The translations under genes were made by a program, and so were the position numbers. Source: Faecalibacterium prausnitzii (lineage in GTDB: Bacteria > Bacillota > Clostridia > Oscillospirales > Ruminococcaceae). From it: DNA of 64,000 bases. Below, piece by piece: positions 1-7,848 of the stretch. The DNA lies in contig NZ_PRLE01000003.1 of the NCBI RefSeq assembly GCF_003287495.1, positions 248,001 through 312,000 on the forward strand, given 5' to 3'. The stretch's first letter is position 1. Each line of letters opens with the position of its first letter. The notes under the pieces were generated by a model. That model worked only from the letters and a program-made list of their open reading frames with translations, was not told the DNA's origin and ran no database searches.

Positions 1-1591
1 CCAACAGTACCAGAGAGCTGACCAGATTGGCCCGGGCACCCAGCACGGCCTCCGACAGACCGGTGAGGACATAGCAGCCCGCCGAGACGCCGGCCACCGT
101 CAGCGCATAGGGCAGCTGGGTGGAAACATGGTTCACATGGCTGCAATGGGCACCAGCCGAGGCCATGATGGTGGTGTCGGAGATCGGGGAGCAGTGGTCA
201 CCGCAGACGGCGCCGGACAGGCAGGCCGCAATGGAGATGACCAGCATCTCTCCCTCCGGGAATGCATGGCAGACGATGGGGATGAGGATGGAGAACGTGC
301 CCCAGGAGGTGCCGGTGGCAAAGGCCAGGAAGACGGCTACCACAAAGATGATGACCGGCAGCAGATACTGCAGCGCCGCGGCCGAGCCGCCCAGCAGGTT
401 GGCGACGTAATATTTTGCACCCAGCAGGCCGGTCATACCGGACAGCGTCCAGGCGAGGGTCAGGATCAGCATGGGGCTGACCATGGCCTTGAAGCCCTCG
501 GGGATGCAGGCGGCAAAGTCCTGGAACGTCATCACTTCCCGCACGCGGTAGAACACAAAGGTAAAGAGCAGGGCAATGCTGCTGCCCATGACAAGGCCCA
601 TGGAAGCGTTGCAGTCCGCAAAGGCGGTAATGAAATCGGTGCCCTCAAAGAAGCCGCCGGTGTACACCATGCCAAAGATGCAGGCCACAATGAGGACGAT
701 GACCGGGGCCACCAGGTCGATGACATGGCCCTTGGTGTCGGTGCCGTCGTCCACATCGTCGCCGTAGGGGCGGTCCTCGGTGGTGAAGAGGTCGCCGTTC
801 ATGGCGTTGGTCTCATTCAGCTTCATGGGGCCGTAGTCCGTCCCGGTAAAGATGACGAACAGGCTCATGACCATGGTGAGGATGGCGTAATAGTTATACG
901 GGATGGTGCGCAGGAACATGGTAAAGCCGTTGATGCCGGAGCCCTCGGGCACCGAGGAAGTAACAGCAGCAGCCCAGCTGGACACCGGCGCAATGATGCA
1001 GACGGGGGCCGCCGTGGCGTCAATCAGGTAGGCCAGCTTGGCGCGGGAGACTTTCTGACGGTCGGTGACCGGGCGCATGACCGAGCCGACGGTCAGGCAG
1101 TTGAAGTAGTCGTCCACAAAGATCATGATCCCCAGCAGCAGGGTGGCAAACTGTGCCCCGGCCCGGGTGTGGATATGGGTGGAGGCCCACCGGCCAAAGG
1201 CCGCGCTGCCGCCGGCCTTGTTCATCAGGGCCACCAGAATGCCCAGCATGACCAGGAAGACCAGGATCCCCACATTGCTGCTGTCGGACAGCTTGGACAC
1301 CATGCCGCCGTCCTCATTGAAGAACAGGGTGGTCAGGGCCAGCTCCAGGTTGCCGTTGGCGTAAAGCAGGGCACCGGTGGCAATGCCCACCAGCAGGGAA
1401 GTGTAGACTTCCTTGGTGTTCAGGGCCAGCACGATGGCCACCACCGGAGGCAGCAGGGAAAGTGCCGTGCTGTACACGGCGCAGGTGTAAGTAGACGGGT
1501 CTGCGATCTTGCCCGGTGTGGCAGACGTGCACCACAACAGCAGGCCGAAGACGAGCAGAGCGCCCACCCAGGAGAGATTGTTCTTTTTCAT
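1..1591 (-). CDS. NhaC-family Na+/H+ antiporter, 3' end cut by window edge
   Basis: This is an integral membrane exchanger, probably swapping Na+ or a small organic ion for protons. I read 530 codons without a stop from an ATG at 1591 on the minus strand; the frame runs off the left edge, so the C-terminus is missing. Many hydrophobic helices are visible. Family hallmarks include FVDDYFNCLTVGSVMRPVTD near residue 175 and GDHCSPISDTT near residue 465, both typical of NhaC-type carriers. An acidic loop (TEDRPYGDDVDDGTDTKG) lies mid-protein. The exact substrate cannot be told from sequence; some relatives move malate/lactate or histidine. No partner gene is seen on its 5' side. Confidence 0.85.
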   Translation of the reverse strand, partial: MKKNNLSWVGALLVFGLLLWCTSATPGKIADPSTYTCAVYSTALSLLPPVVAIVLALNTKEVYTSLLVGIATGALLYANGNLELALTTLFFNEDGGMVSKLSDSSNVGILVFLVMLGILVALMNKAGGSAAFGRWASTHIHTRAGAQFATLLLGIMIFVDDYFNCLTVGSVMRPVTDRQKVSRAKLAYLIDATAAPVCIIAPVSSWAAAVTSSVPEGSGINGFTMFLRTIPYNYYAILTMVMSLFVIFTGTDYGPMKLNETNAMNGDLFTTEDRPYGDDVDDGTDTKGHVIDLVAPVIVLIVACIFGMVYTGGFFEGTDFITAFADCNASMGLVMGSSIALLFTFVFYRVREVMTFQDFAACIPEGFKAMVSPMLILTLAWTLSGMTGLLGAKYYVANLLGGSAAALQYLLPVIIFVVAVFLAFATGTSWGTFSILIPIVCHAFPEGEMLVISIAACLSGAVCGDHCSPISDTTIMASAGAHCSHVNHVSTQLPYALTVAGVSAGCYVLTGLSEAVLGARANLVSSLVLL

Positions 1592-1669
1592 GAAAATGAT
1601 TCCTCTTGAAGATCAGGTTTGTTTTGGGGTGTGGCGGGGCAGACTATCCCCCAGAAAGGAAGAGAGGGG

Positions 1670-1882
1670 GTGTTTGCCGCGCCGGATTATAAAGCGTTGT
1701 ATTTTGAGCTGTTCCGCGCCAGCGAGCAGGCCGCCCGCCTGTTGTGGGAGGCCCAGCAGAAAGCCGAGCAGGAGGCCCTGCGGGCCGACCCGCCGCCGCT
1801 GGAACTGGAACCTCTCCGTCATCGCTCACGCGATGCCACCTCCCCTGTCGAGGGGAGGCCTTGGCAGTCGGATGAAAGTTGA
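1670..1882 (+). CDS. Small hypothetical helical protein
   Basis: Probable 70-residue protein starting at a GTG preceded by GGAAGAGAGG; an ATG at 1619 in the same frame has no good ribosome-binding site. The core (DYKALYFELFRASEQAARLL and the following Gln/Glu-rich stretch) predicts one long amphipathic helix, like small proteins common in this family whose function is unknown. The last 20 or so residues are read from the GC-rich interspersed repeat that begins near 1815, so the natural C-terminus may have been replaced. Divergent from the antiporter. Function unknown. Confidence 0.45.
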   Translation: MFAAPDYKALYFELFRASEQAARLLWEAQQKAEQEALRADPPPLELEPLRHRSRDATSPVEGRPWQSDES

Positions 1883-1985
1883 TCTATTTGCCAAAGGCTC
1901 CCCTGTTAGGAAAGACTCCCCCGGCCGGGGGAGGTGGCACGAAAGTGCCGAAAGGGGAGTGGCTGGCGAGCGAAGTTCGACTGAG
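1815..1985. repeat. GC-rich interspersed repeat, copy 1
   Basis: Palindrome-rich non-coding block. It contains TCCGTCATCGCT followed by GCGATGCCACC, then a strong hairpin ACTCCCCCGGCCGGGGGAGG, GGCACGAAAGTGCC and AAGGGGAGTGG. The core from about 1909 to 1961 is nearly identical, inverted, to 16984-17043, and TCCGTCATCGCT recurs at 16964. It looks like a family of mobile or structured repeats placed between genes. Confidence 0.7.
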
Positions 1986-1989
1986 AGGT

Positions 1990-2379
1990 TTAATTCTTTT
2001 TGCTCTCGGCCTTGGCCGCAAACTTGGCGTTGTTGATGACAAAGCGCTCGTGGGTGCCGCCGCCAACGGGGCCTTTCTCGTCGTGGAGCGAGACCTTGAA
2101 CACCAGCTTGCGGCCCTCCACGGCCACCAGCTCGCTCTCGCAGGTCACGGTCATGCCCACGGGAGTGGGGGCCGTGTGCTCCAGCTCCAGTTTGGTGCCC
2201 ACGGTGCCGCAGCCCTCATCCAGAGCCTCGGCCACGCTCATCCAGCAGGTCTTCTCGGCCAGTGCCACCAGAGCGGGAGTCGCAAACACGTCCAGCGTGC
2301 CGCTTCCCATGGTTTTCGCGGTGTTTTCGTTGGTCACAGCCACGGACTGCTCGCCGTGGATCCCAGTTGTCAGAGTCAT
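1990..2379 (-). CDS. FlK-like hotdog thioesterase
   Basis: 129-residue single-domain hotdog protein. The start is the ATG at 2379, preceded by AAAAGGAGAA; an in-frame ATG 40 codons upstream lacks a site. It resembles fluoroacetyl-CoA thioesterase FlK and its many relatives of unknown substrate: the TPALVALAEKTCW stretch supplies the Thr and Glu, and LEHTAPTPVG supplies the His of the FlK-type catalytic triad. The C-terminus (GGGTHERFVINNAKF) also fits the family. It probably hydrolyses a small acyl-CoA in the cytoplasm; the acyl group is not predictable. It stands alone and ends at the repeat block. Confidence 0.75.
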   Translation of the reverse strand: MTLTTGIHGEQSVAVTNENTAKTMGSGTLDVFATPALVALAEKTCWMSVAEALDEGCGTVGTKLELEHTAPTPVGMTVTCESELVAVEGRKLVFKVSLHDEKGPVGGGTHERFVINNAKFAAKAESKKN

Positions 2380-2552
2380 AAAAATTCTCCTTTTCTTTTT
2401 GTGTAAGATGTCGAAACGACATGGATTTACGAACCAACAGTAGAATACCACATTTTGCGCCGCTGTGCACCTGTTTTGGAGATTTTTCCGCCAAAACACT
2501 TCCCTTTTGGATGGAACGAGCCCATAATAAAGGCAAAAAGGCGGTGGAGCAG

Positions 2553-3290
2553 ATGAGTGAGTTCTGGATGTCGTATGAAATGATCGCCCAGCGGTATGGC
2601 CCGGGGTATCAGGGCTATCCGCTGTTTGGAGCGGTGCACCTGGGAGAGCTGGAGGCAGTGGCGGTCTGCATCCTGCTGACAGCCCGCTGGTACCGCCGCA
2701 GCCCGGAACGCACCCGGCGGCGCATCCTGTGGGGCGTTACGGTTTTGCTGTTGGCAGATGAAGCCGTGCTGGTCATTGCCATGCTGGCCACCGGGCAGTG
2801 GAACTGGAGCTACCTGCCTCTCCACCTGTGCAGCATCCATATTTTCCTCTGCACAACCTGCACCCTGACCGGAAAGGACTGGTGCAAAGAGGAGCTCTAC
2901 GCCCTCTGCACACCGGGGGCCGCCATTGCGCTGCTCTGCCCCGGTTGGCTGGGGACAAAGGCGTGGAGCCTCATCAACCTCCACTCCGTCACTCTCCACG
3001 GGCTGTTGGTGCTTTACCCGGTTCTGCTGGTAGCAGGCGGGTTCCGCCCGCAGGTGCGGCGGCTCCCGGCGGTGCTGGCATTCCTGTTTGGCTCGGCGCT
3101 GCCCATTTACTTTTTAAATAAAGTGCTGTACACAAACTTTTACTTTCTGAACGGCCCCACCAGCAGCCCGGTGACGGCGCTGTTTACCCAGTGGTTTGGG
3201 GAACAGTGGTATCTCCTGGGCTTTCTCCCCGCCGTGGCGCTGGTGCTGGCGGGGATGTATCTGCCGTGGTATATTCATCGAAAAAAATAG
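2553..3290 (+). CDS. TIGR02206 (YwaF-type) integral membrane protein
   Basis: 245-residue polytopic membrane protein, probably with six or seven helices. I place the start at the ATG at 2553 after GGTGGAGC; the frame is open further upstream, but that stretch looks non-coding. The motif YLPLHLCSIHIFLC and the pair of Trp/Tyr-rich helices at the end (PWYIHRKK tail) match the TIGR02206/YwaF family. No biochemical function is known for the family. It is followed at once by a terminator and is divergent from the thioesterase. Confidence 0.7.
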   Translation: MSEFWMSYEMIAQRYGPGYQGYPLFGAVHLGELEAVAVCILLTARWYRRSPERTRRRILWGVTVLLLADEAVLVIAMLATGQWNWSYLPLHLCSIHIFLCTTCTLTGKDWCKEELYALCTPGAAIALLCPGWLGTKAWSLINLHSVTLHGLLVLYPVLLVAGGFRPQVRRLPAVLAFLFGSALPIYFLNKVLYTNFYFLNGPTSSPVTALFTQWFGEQWYLLGFLPAVALVLAGMYLPWYIHRKK

Positions 3291-3291
3291 A

Positions 3292-3316
3292 AGCAACCTC
3301 ATCTGGTTGCTTTTTG
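3292..3316 (+). terminator. Terminator after the TIGR02206-family gene
   Basis: Stem AGCAACC / GGTTGCT with a six-base loop followed by five T residues, two bases after the stop codon. Confidence 0.85.
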
Positions 3317-3359
3317 TCAAAAATTATGATACGCTAAAGATGCTGTCCGAAATGGCAGC

Positions 3360-3564
3360 AAGGCACTGCATACAACGGCAGGCGGTTCGGCTCTTCATCC
3401 CACTGAAAAGGGGGTGAAGCATATGCCTATTACTTTGACGTTCCATCTTTTTGGATTCACTTTTACGATCAGAGTAAAAAAATGAACCGCCACCCGGCAC
3501 GGTGACGGTTCGAGCTTTGCTCAGCTGTTCTACTTAAAGGGCTAACCGCTTGTCGCAGTGCCTT
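3360..3564 (+). ncRNA. Inverted-repeat RNA locus around a 20-residue reading frame
   Basis: Fills the 494-base gap between the 3292 terminator and the arsR gene. AAGGCACTGC (3360-3369) is the exact complement of GCAGTGCCTT (3555-3564). GGCGGTTC (3381-3388) is the complement of GAACCGCC (3484-3491), just at the stop codon of the small frame. A hairpin GAACCGCCACC / GGTGACGGTTC follows the stop. Such long 5'-3' pairing around a tiny frame is typical of type I toxin messengers, which is why I mark an RNA locus; there is no expression evidence. Confidence 0.4.
3423..3485 (+). CDS. Candidate 20-residue toxin-like microprotein
   Basis: ATG with a good ribosome-binding site (AGGGGGTG, 6-8 bases upstream) opens a 20-codon frame encoding MPITLTFHLFGFTFTIRVKK. 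The peptide is hydrophobic, beta-branched and ends in a basic RVKK tail, a form seen in small membrane-active peptides. I recall similar short frames in other gut Firmicutes but cannot cite a named family. The surrounding inverted repeats suggest an RNA-controlled toxin; it could also be a leader peptide. Function not established. Confidence 0.4.
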   Translation: MPITLTFHLFGFTFTIRVKK

Positions 3565-3730
3565 TTCTATTTGTATTATAGCAAGGATGCGGTGGAAAGT
3601 CAAGCAGCAGCAAGCTGGATTTGAGGCCTTGAAACCGCACCCTTTTTGCAAAATAAAAATGCCACTTTTTTGCGTATTGGGGCAAAAAATATCTTTTTTG
3701 CAATTCCAGCAAAATTCTTCTCCAAACCCC

Positions 3731-3781
3731 TTGACAGGAGCCTTTCCCCATGCTATCATGAACACATGAACAAACGTTCAT
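3731..3781 (+). promoter_or_regulatory. arsR promoter and ArsR/SmtB-type operator
   Basis: TTGACA (3731-3736), 17 bases, TATCAT (3754-3759): a near-consensus sigma-A promoter. It is followed by the dyad ATGAAC-AAAC-GTTCAT at 3766-3781, which lies at the expected transcription start and matches the ATGAAC-type operators of metal-sensing ArsR/SmtB repressors. Autorepression of the metal operon is the likely outcome. Confidence 0.75.
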
Positions 3782-3810
3782 ATAAAACCGACCCAAGAGG
3801 AGATGTCCAG

Positions 3811-4149
3811 ATGCCGCAGCAGGAACCCGAAAAGAAAAGCGCCCCCGCCGCGCAGCCCATTGATATGCCCGATGACGAGGTGCTCTACGAGCTGGCCGAC
3901 CTGTTCCGGGTATTTGGCGACTCCACCCGCATCAAGATCCTGTACGCGCTCCACGATAACGAGCTGTGCGTGCAGGACATCGCCAACGCGGTGCAGCTGA
4001 GCCAGTCCGCCGTGAGCCATCAGCTCCGGGTGCTCAAGGACTGCAAACTGGTGCGGTTCCGCCGGGAGGGCAAAACTGTTTACTACGCACTGGACGATGA
4101 CCATGTGCGCAGCATCCTCTCCATGGGGATGGATCATATTGAAGAATGA
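3811..4149 (+). CDS. ArsR/SmtB-family metal-responsive repressor
   Basis: 112-residue winged-helix repressor. The start at 3811 follows AAGAGGAGA; the in-frame ATG at 3766 is at the predicted transcription start and inside the operator, so it is unlikely. The recognition helix is in the segment DIANAVQLSQSAVSHQLRVL (about residues 60-80), followed by the wing VRFRREGKTVYYAL. The sensor helix alpha3 carries ELCVQD, and the C-terminal DDDHVRSILSMGMDHIEE has the Asp/His spacing of alpha5 (CzrA/CadC-type) metal sites. With the HMA protein and P-type ATPase downstream, it probably derepresses the operon on Zn, Cd or Pb. Confidence 0.85.
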   Translation: MPQQEPEKKSAPAAQPIDMPDDEVLYELADLFRVFGDSTRIKILYALHDNELCVQDIANAVQLSQSAVSHQLRVLKDCKLVRFRREGKTVYYALDDDHVRSILSMGMDHIEE

Positions 4150-4167
4150 GAAAGGCTGGTACTTACG

Positions 4168-4389
4168 ATGAAGAAGACCTACAAGATCGAAGTGGACTGC
4201 GCCAACTGCGCCGCCAAGATGGAAGACGCTGCCAACACCGTTTCCGGCGTGGCAAAGGCAACCGTCAGCTTTATGACCCAGAAGATGAACGTGGAGTTTG
4301 CTGAGGGTGCAGACCCCAAGGCCACCATGCAGGAAGTGCTGACCGCCTGCAAGAAAGTGGAGGACGACTGCGAGATCTTCGGCATCTGA
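4168..4389 (+). CDS. Stand-alone heavy-metal-associated (HMA) domain protein
   Basis: 73-residue ferredoxin-like HMA domain, 18 bases after arsR. The metal-binding loop is CANCAAK (Cys10 and Cys13), a variant of the usual MxCxxC. A pair DDCEIFGI at the end supplies extra Asp/Cys ligands. It probably binds a soft metal in the cytoplasm and passes it to the ATPase encoded downstream, which has no such domain of its own. It could also act as a simple metal buffer. Its start has only a weak site (GAAAGG), suggesting translational coupling with arsR. Confidence 0.85.
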   Translation: MKKTYKIEVDCANCAAKMEDAANTVSGVAKATVSFMTQKMNVEFAEGADPKATMQEVLTACKKVEDDCEIFGI

Positions 4390-4405
4390 TCTTCCGGAAC
4401 CTCGG

Positions 4406-4433
4406 AGCCCCTCCCCCGGGAGGGGCCTTTTTA
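4406..4433 (+). terminator. Terminator after the HMA gene
   Basis: GCCCCTCCC / GGGAGGGGC stem with T-rich tail. It separates the arsR-HMA unit from the ATPase gene 240 bases further on, so the ATPase must rely on read-through or its own promoter. Confidence 0.8.
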
Positions 4434-4449
4434 TACAGCGGAACGCTTT

Positions 4450-4605
4450 TGTGGAAAAAGAAACAGGTTTTCCACAGTTTCCACCTGGTTTTCAACATTT
4501 CTTGCGGAAAAGTGCAAAAAGAGACGCCAAACAGCCTCTTTTTGTCGGGAAAAGTCTGTGGAAAAGGCGGGGGAAAACGTGGAAAAGCCCACTTACTGTG
4601 GAAAA
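4450..4605. promoter_or_regulatory. Cluster of DnaA-box-like TTTTCCACA motifs
   Basis: Four exact copies of TTTTCCACA: plus strand at 4468-4476, minus strand at 4450-4458, 4557-4565 and 4597-4605. A one-mismatch copy lies at 4578-4586 and several partial GGAAAA repeats lie in between. The whole stretch precedes the P-type ATPase gene. TTTTCCACA differs from the canonical DnaA box TTATCCACA by one tolerated base. The cluster may bind DnaA (titration or regulation) or another factor that controls the ATPase gene. Confidence 0.45.
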
Positions 4606-4673
4606 CAGGTGGAATCGGACGAAAACTCCCCCTGAAAACCCGTGCCGAGATCCGCGCAAAAGGAGAGACTGAG

Positions 4674-6566
4674 ATGAACAAAAAACAAAAGAAAATGCTC
4701 AAGCAGATCATCGCAGCGGTGATCCTTGTAGCCATTTTGAAACTGCTGCCCAGCTTCCCCACGCCGGTGGAGCTGGTGCTGTACTACATCCCGTATCTGG
4801 TGGTCGGCTGGGACGTGCTCCGCAAGGCCATCAAGGGCATCAAGAACCGCCAGCCCTTTGACGAGTGCTTCCTGATGGCGGTTGCCACCGTGGGTGCCTT
4901 TGCCCTGGGCGATTACGTTGAGGGCTGCGCCGTTATCATCTTCTATCAGATCGGCGAGCTGTTCCAGAGCGTGGCCGTGGGCAAGAGCCGCCAGAGCATT
5001 TCCAGCCTGATGGACATCCGCCCGGACTACGCCAATATTGAGGGCGAGGACGGCAAGCTGGAACAGGTAGACCCGGATGAGGTCGAGATCGGCACCACCA
5101 TCGTGGTCCAGCCCGGCGAGCGCATCCCCATTGACGGCGTCATTCTGGAGGGCGCTTCGGCCCTGAACACCGCCGCCCTCACCGGCGAGAGCCTGCCCCG
5201 GGACGTCAAGGCCGGGGATGAGGTCATCAGCGGCTGTGTCAACGTCACCGGCCTGCTGAAGATTCAGACCACCAAGGAATTTGGCGAATCCACCGTCTCC
5301 AAAATTCTGGACCTCGTGGAAAACTCCAGCATGAAGAAAGCCCGGGCCGAGAACTTCATCACCCGCTTTGCCCGGGTGTACACCCCCGCTGTCTGCTACG
5401 GCGCTCTGGCACTGGCATTCCTGCCGCCCATCGTTCTGCTGTTGATGGGCCAGCCCGCCCGCTTTGGCGACTGGATCTACCGCGCCCTGACGTTCCTCGT
5501 CATCAGCTGCCCCTGCGCGCTGGTCATCTCCATCCCTCTGAGCTTCTTCGGCGGCATTGGCGGCGCTTCCGCCTGCGGCATCCTCGTCAAGGGCTCTACC
5601 TATCTGGAAGAGCTGGCCCGTACCGGTGTGGTGGTCTTTGATAAGACCGGCACCCTGACGCAGGGCACCTTTAAAGTCACCGGCATTTATCCCACGGAGG
5701 GCACCTCGCAGGACGCTCTGGTGGAGGCCGCGGCCCTGACCGAGAGCTGGTCCAAGCATCCCATCTCCCTGAGCGTCAAGGCCGCTTATGGCAAGGAGAT
5801 CGACCAGAGCCGCGTCACCGACGTGGAGGAGCTTGGCGGCTACGGCGTTACGGCCAAGGTGGACGGCAAAGCCGTGGCCTGCGGCAATGCCCGCCTGATG
5901 GCAAAGCTGCGCCTGACCGTCCCTGCCGTCACGGAGGCCGGCACCATCGTTCATGTGGCCATTGACGGCAAGTATGCAGGCTACCTGCTCATTGCCGATG
6001 TGGTCAAACCCCACAGCGCACAGGCCATCAAGGGCCTGAAACAGGCCGGTGTCCGCAAGACCGTCATGCTGACGGGCGACGCCGAGCCGGTGGCAAAAGC
6101 CGTTTCCGCCGAGCTGGGCCTGGACGAGTACCACGCTGGCCTGCTGCCGGGCGACAAGGTCGATCAGATCGAGAAGCTGCTGGCCTCCAAGCAGCCCAAA
6201 GAGAACCTCGCCTTTGTGGGCGACGGCGTCAACGACGCCCCTGTTCTGTCCCGTGCGGACATCGGCATTGCCATGGGTGCTCTGGGCTCCGACGCTGCCA
6301 TTGAGGCCGCGGACGTTGTCCTGATGGACGACGACCCGGCCAAGATCGCGCTGGCCATGCGGATCGCGCGCCGCACCAACGGCATCGTGTACCAGAACAT
6401 CGTCTTTGCGCTGGGCGTCAAGGGCATCTGCCTCATCCTCGGCGCGCTGGGCATCGCCAGCATGTGGACGGCCATCTTCGCCGACGTCGGCGTCATGATC
6501 ATCGCCGTCCTCAACGCCACCCGCGCCCTCTACATCAAAGACCTTGCCAAAAAGAACGAAGCCTAA
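4674..6566 (+). CDS. Heavy-metal-exporting P1B-type ATPase (Zn/Cd/Pb class)
   Basis: 630-residue P-type ATPase; start at 4674 after AAAGGAGAG. Visible in order: TGES (actuator), SCPCALV metal-binding CPC in the sixth helix, DKTGTLT phosphorylation site, SKHP of the nucleotide domain, MLTGD and GDGVNDAP. There is no N-terminal HMA domain; the first helices begin at once. The CPC motif and the SmtB-like repressor upstream suggest Zn2+/Cd2+/Pb2+ export across the cytoplasmic membrane. The separately encoded HMA protein probably supplies the missing domain in trans. Followed by a strong terminator. Confidence 0.9.
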   Translation: MNKKQKKMLKQIIAAVILVAILKLLPSFPTPVELVLYYIPYLVVGWDVLRKAIKGIKNRQPFDECFLMAVATVGAFALGDYVEGCAVIIFYQIGELFQSVAVGKSRQSISSLMDIRPDYANIEGEDGKLEQVDPDEVEIGTTIVVQPGERIPIDGVILEGASALNTAALTGESLPRDVKAGDEVISGCVNVTGLLKIQTTKEFGESTVSKILDLVENSSMKKARAENFITRFARVYTPAVCYGALALAFLPPIVLLLMGQPARFGDWIYRALTFLVISCPCALVISIPLSFFGGIGGASACGILVKGSTYLEELARTGVVVFDKTGTLTQGTFKVTGIYPTEGTSQDALVEAAALTESWSKHPISLSVKAAYGKEIDQSRVTDVEELGGYGVTAKVDGKAVACGNARLMAKLRLTVPAVTEAGTIVHVAIDGKYAGYLLIADVVKPHSAQAIKGLKQAGVRKTVMLTGDAEPVAKAVSAELGLDEYHAGLLPGDKVDQIEKLLASKQPKENLAFVGDGVNDAPVLSRADIGIAMGALGSDAAIEAADVVLMDDDPAKIALAMRIARRTNGIVYQNIVFALGVKGICLILGALGIASMWTAIFADVGVMIIAVLNATRALYIKDLAKKNEA

Positions 6567-6588
6567 GATCCCCTTTCTCATCAAAATA

Positions 6589-6636
6589 CAACACCCCCGC
6601 CGAGAGCTTTCCAAAAGCTTTCAGCGGGGGTGTTTT
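6589..6636 (+). terminator. Terminator after the P-type ATPase gene
   Basis: Perfect AACACCCCCGC / GCGGGGGTGTT stem with an inner GAGAGCTTTCCAAAAGCTTTC loop, then TTTT. Confidence 0.85.
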
Positions 6637-6654
6637 GCATCCGGAAACCACCTC

Positions 6655-6682
6655 TTGCAAAGCAGGATAAACCTGTTATAAT
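6655..6682 (+). promoter_or_regulatory. Promoter of azlCD
   Basis: TTGCAA (6655-6660), 16 bases, TATAAT (6677-6682), 24 bases before the azlC start codon. Confidence 0.65.
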
Positions 6683-6705
6683 ACTAGATTGGAGGGTTGA
6701 ATAAA

Positions 6706-7464
6706 ATGCAACAGACGAATCAAACCATTTTGACCCCGTCCCGCGATTCCTCCGGGGCGGTTTTGGCGGCGCTGAAAGCCGCGTTCCCCCAAACCATTCC
6801 GGTGCTGACGGGGTATTTTGTGCTGGGGCTAGGCTACGGCATCTATGTGCAGTCGTTGGGCCTGCCCATCTGGCTGCCGCCCCTGATGGGCACCGTGGTG
6901 TACGGCGGAAGCCTGGAATTTGTGCTGGCCTCCCTGCTGCTGGACAGCTTTTCGCCCCTCTCTGCCTTTTTGATGGCGCTCATGATCCAGGCCCGGCACC
7001 TGTTCTACGGCCTGACCATGCTGGAGCGCTATAAGGGTTACGGCCCGCGCGGCTTTTACATGATCTACGCCATGAGCGACGAGACGTTTTCCATCACCTG
7101 TTCGGCCGAGCCGCCCGAGGGGGTAGACCGTGGGTGGTTCATGTTCTTCATCACCCTGCTGGACCAGATCTATTGGGTGGCCAGCGCTTTTCTGGGGGCA
7201 GCGGTGGGCTCCATCCTGCCGTTCAGCACCGAGGGCGTGGATTTTGTCATGACAGCCATGTTCGTGGTCATCTTCCTCAACCAGTGGGAGAAAGAAAAGC
7301 AGCACTACTCCGGCTTCATCGGGCTGGCGGTGCCGTTTGTCTGCCTGCTGGTGTTTGGCTCCGGCAGTTTTCTGATCCCGTCCATGATCTGCATTCTGGT
7401 GCTGCTGCTCGTGCTGCGCAAGCCCATTGAGCAGGCTGATAAAACCGAGGAGGTGGCCCCATGA
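6706..7464 (+). CDS. azlC: AzlC-family branched-chain amino acid exporter, large subunit
   Basis: 252-residue membrane protein of the AzlC/YgaZ family. The ATG at 6706 follows GGAGGG at a proper distance; a TTG at 6697 is too close to that site. The family signature lies in GYFVLGLGYGIYVQSLG and MIQARHLFYGLTMLERY (about residues 38-115). With AzlD it forms a two-subunit exporter of branched-chain amino acids or analogues. Its stop overlaps the azlD start by four bases (ATGA), so the two are translationally coupled. Confidence 0.88.
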   Translation: MQQTNQTILTPSRDSSGAVLAALKAAFPQTIPVLTGYFVLGLGYGIYVQSLGLPIWLPPLMGTVVYGGSLEFVLASLLLDSFSPLSAFLMALMIQARHLFYGLTMLERYKGYGPRGFYMIYAMSDETFSITCSAEPPEGVDRGWFMFFITLLDQIYWVASAFLGAAVGSILPFSTEGVDFVMTAMFVVIFLNQWEKEKQHYSGFIGLAVPFVCLLVFGSGSFLIPSMICILVLLLVLRKPIEQADKTEEVAP

Positions 7465-7790
7465 GCGGAGTCCAGTTTGGCATCACCATTGCCGCCTGCA
7501 CGGCAGCCACCATGCTCACCCGGTTTCTGCCGTTCCTGATCTTCTCGTCCAAGGACCAGCAGCCGCCGGAAGTCGTCCGGTATCTGGGGCGGGTGCTGCC
7601 CGCCGCCATCTTCGGAATGCTCATCATCTACTGTCTCAAAGGCGTCAGCGTCTTTACGGGCAGCCACGGCATCCCGGAGGCCATCGCCATCGGCGTGACC
7701 ATCGCGCTCCACAAGTGGAAGCACGAAACACTGGTATCCATTGCAGGCGGCACGCTCTGCTATGTGCTGCTGGTGCAGCTTGTATTTTAA
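7461..7790 (+). CDS. azlD: AzlD-family branched-chain amino acid exporter, small subunit
   Basis: 109 residues with four predicted membrane helices. The opening TRFLPFLIF and the segment LPAAIFGMLIIYCL are typical of AzlD. It is encoded directly after azlC with overlapping stop and start codons, and is followed by a terminator, so the pair forms a closed two-gene operon. Confidence 0.88.
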   Translation: MSGVQFGITIAACTAATMLTRFLPFLIFSSKDQQPPEVVRYLGRVLPAAIFGMLIIYCLKGVSVFTGSHGIPEAIAIGVTIALHKWKHETLVSIAGGTLCYVLLVQLVF

Positions 7791-7802
7791 CGTTTGTACC
7801 GC

Positions 7803-7836
7803 AAAAAGGACACGGCGCGCTGTCGTGTCCTTTTTT
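7803..7836. terminator. Bidirectional terminator between azlD and asparaginase
   Basis: AAAAAGGACACG / CGTGTCCTTTTTT; A and T tracts on both sides let it serve azlD (plus) and the convergent asparaginase gene (minus). Confidence 0.85.
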
Positions 7837-7848
7837 GCTGCCAACCGA

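Noticed and set aside
128-1609. Long plus-strand frame of 493 codons
   Set aside because: Antisense of the NhaC-type gene; His/Gly/Gln-rich composition of a shadow frame.
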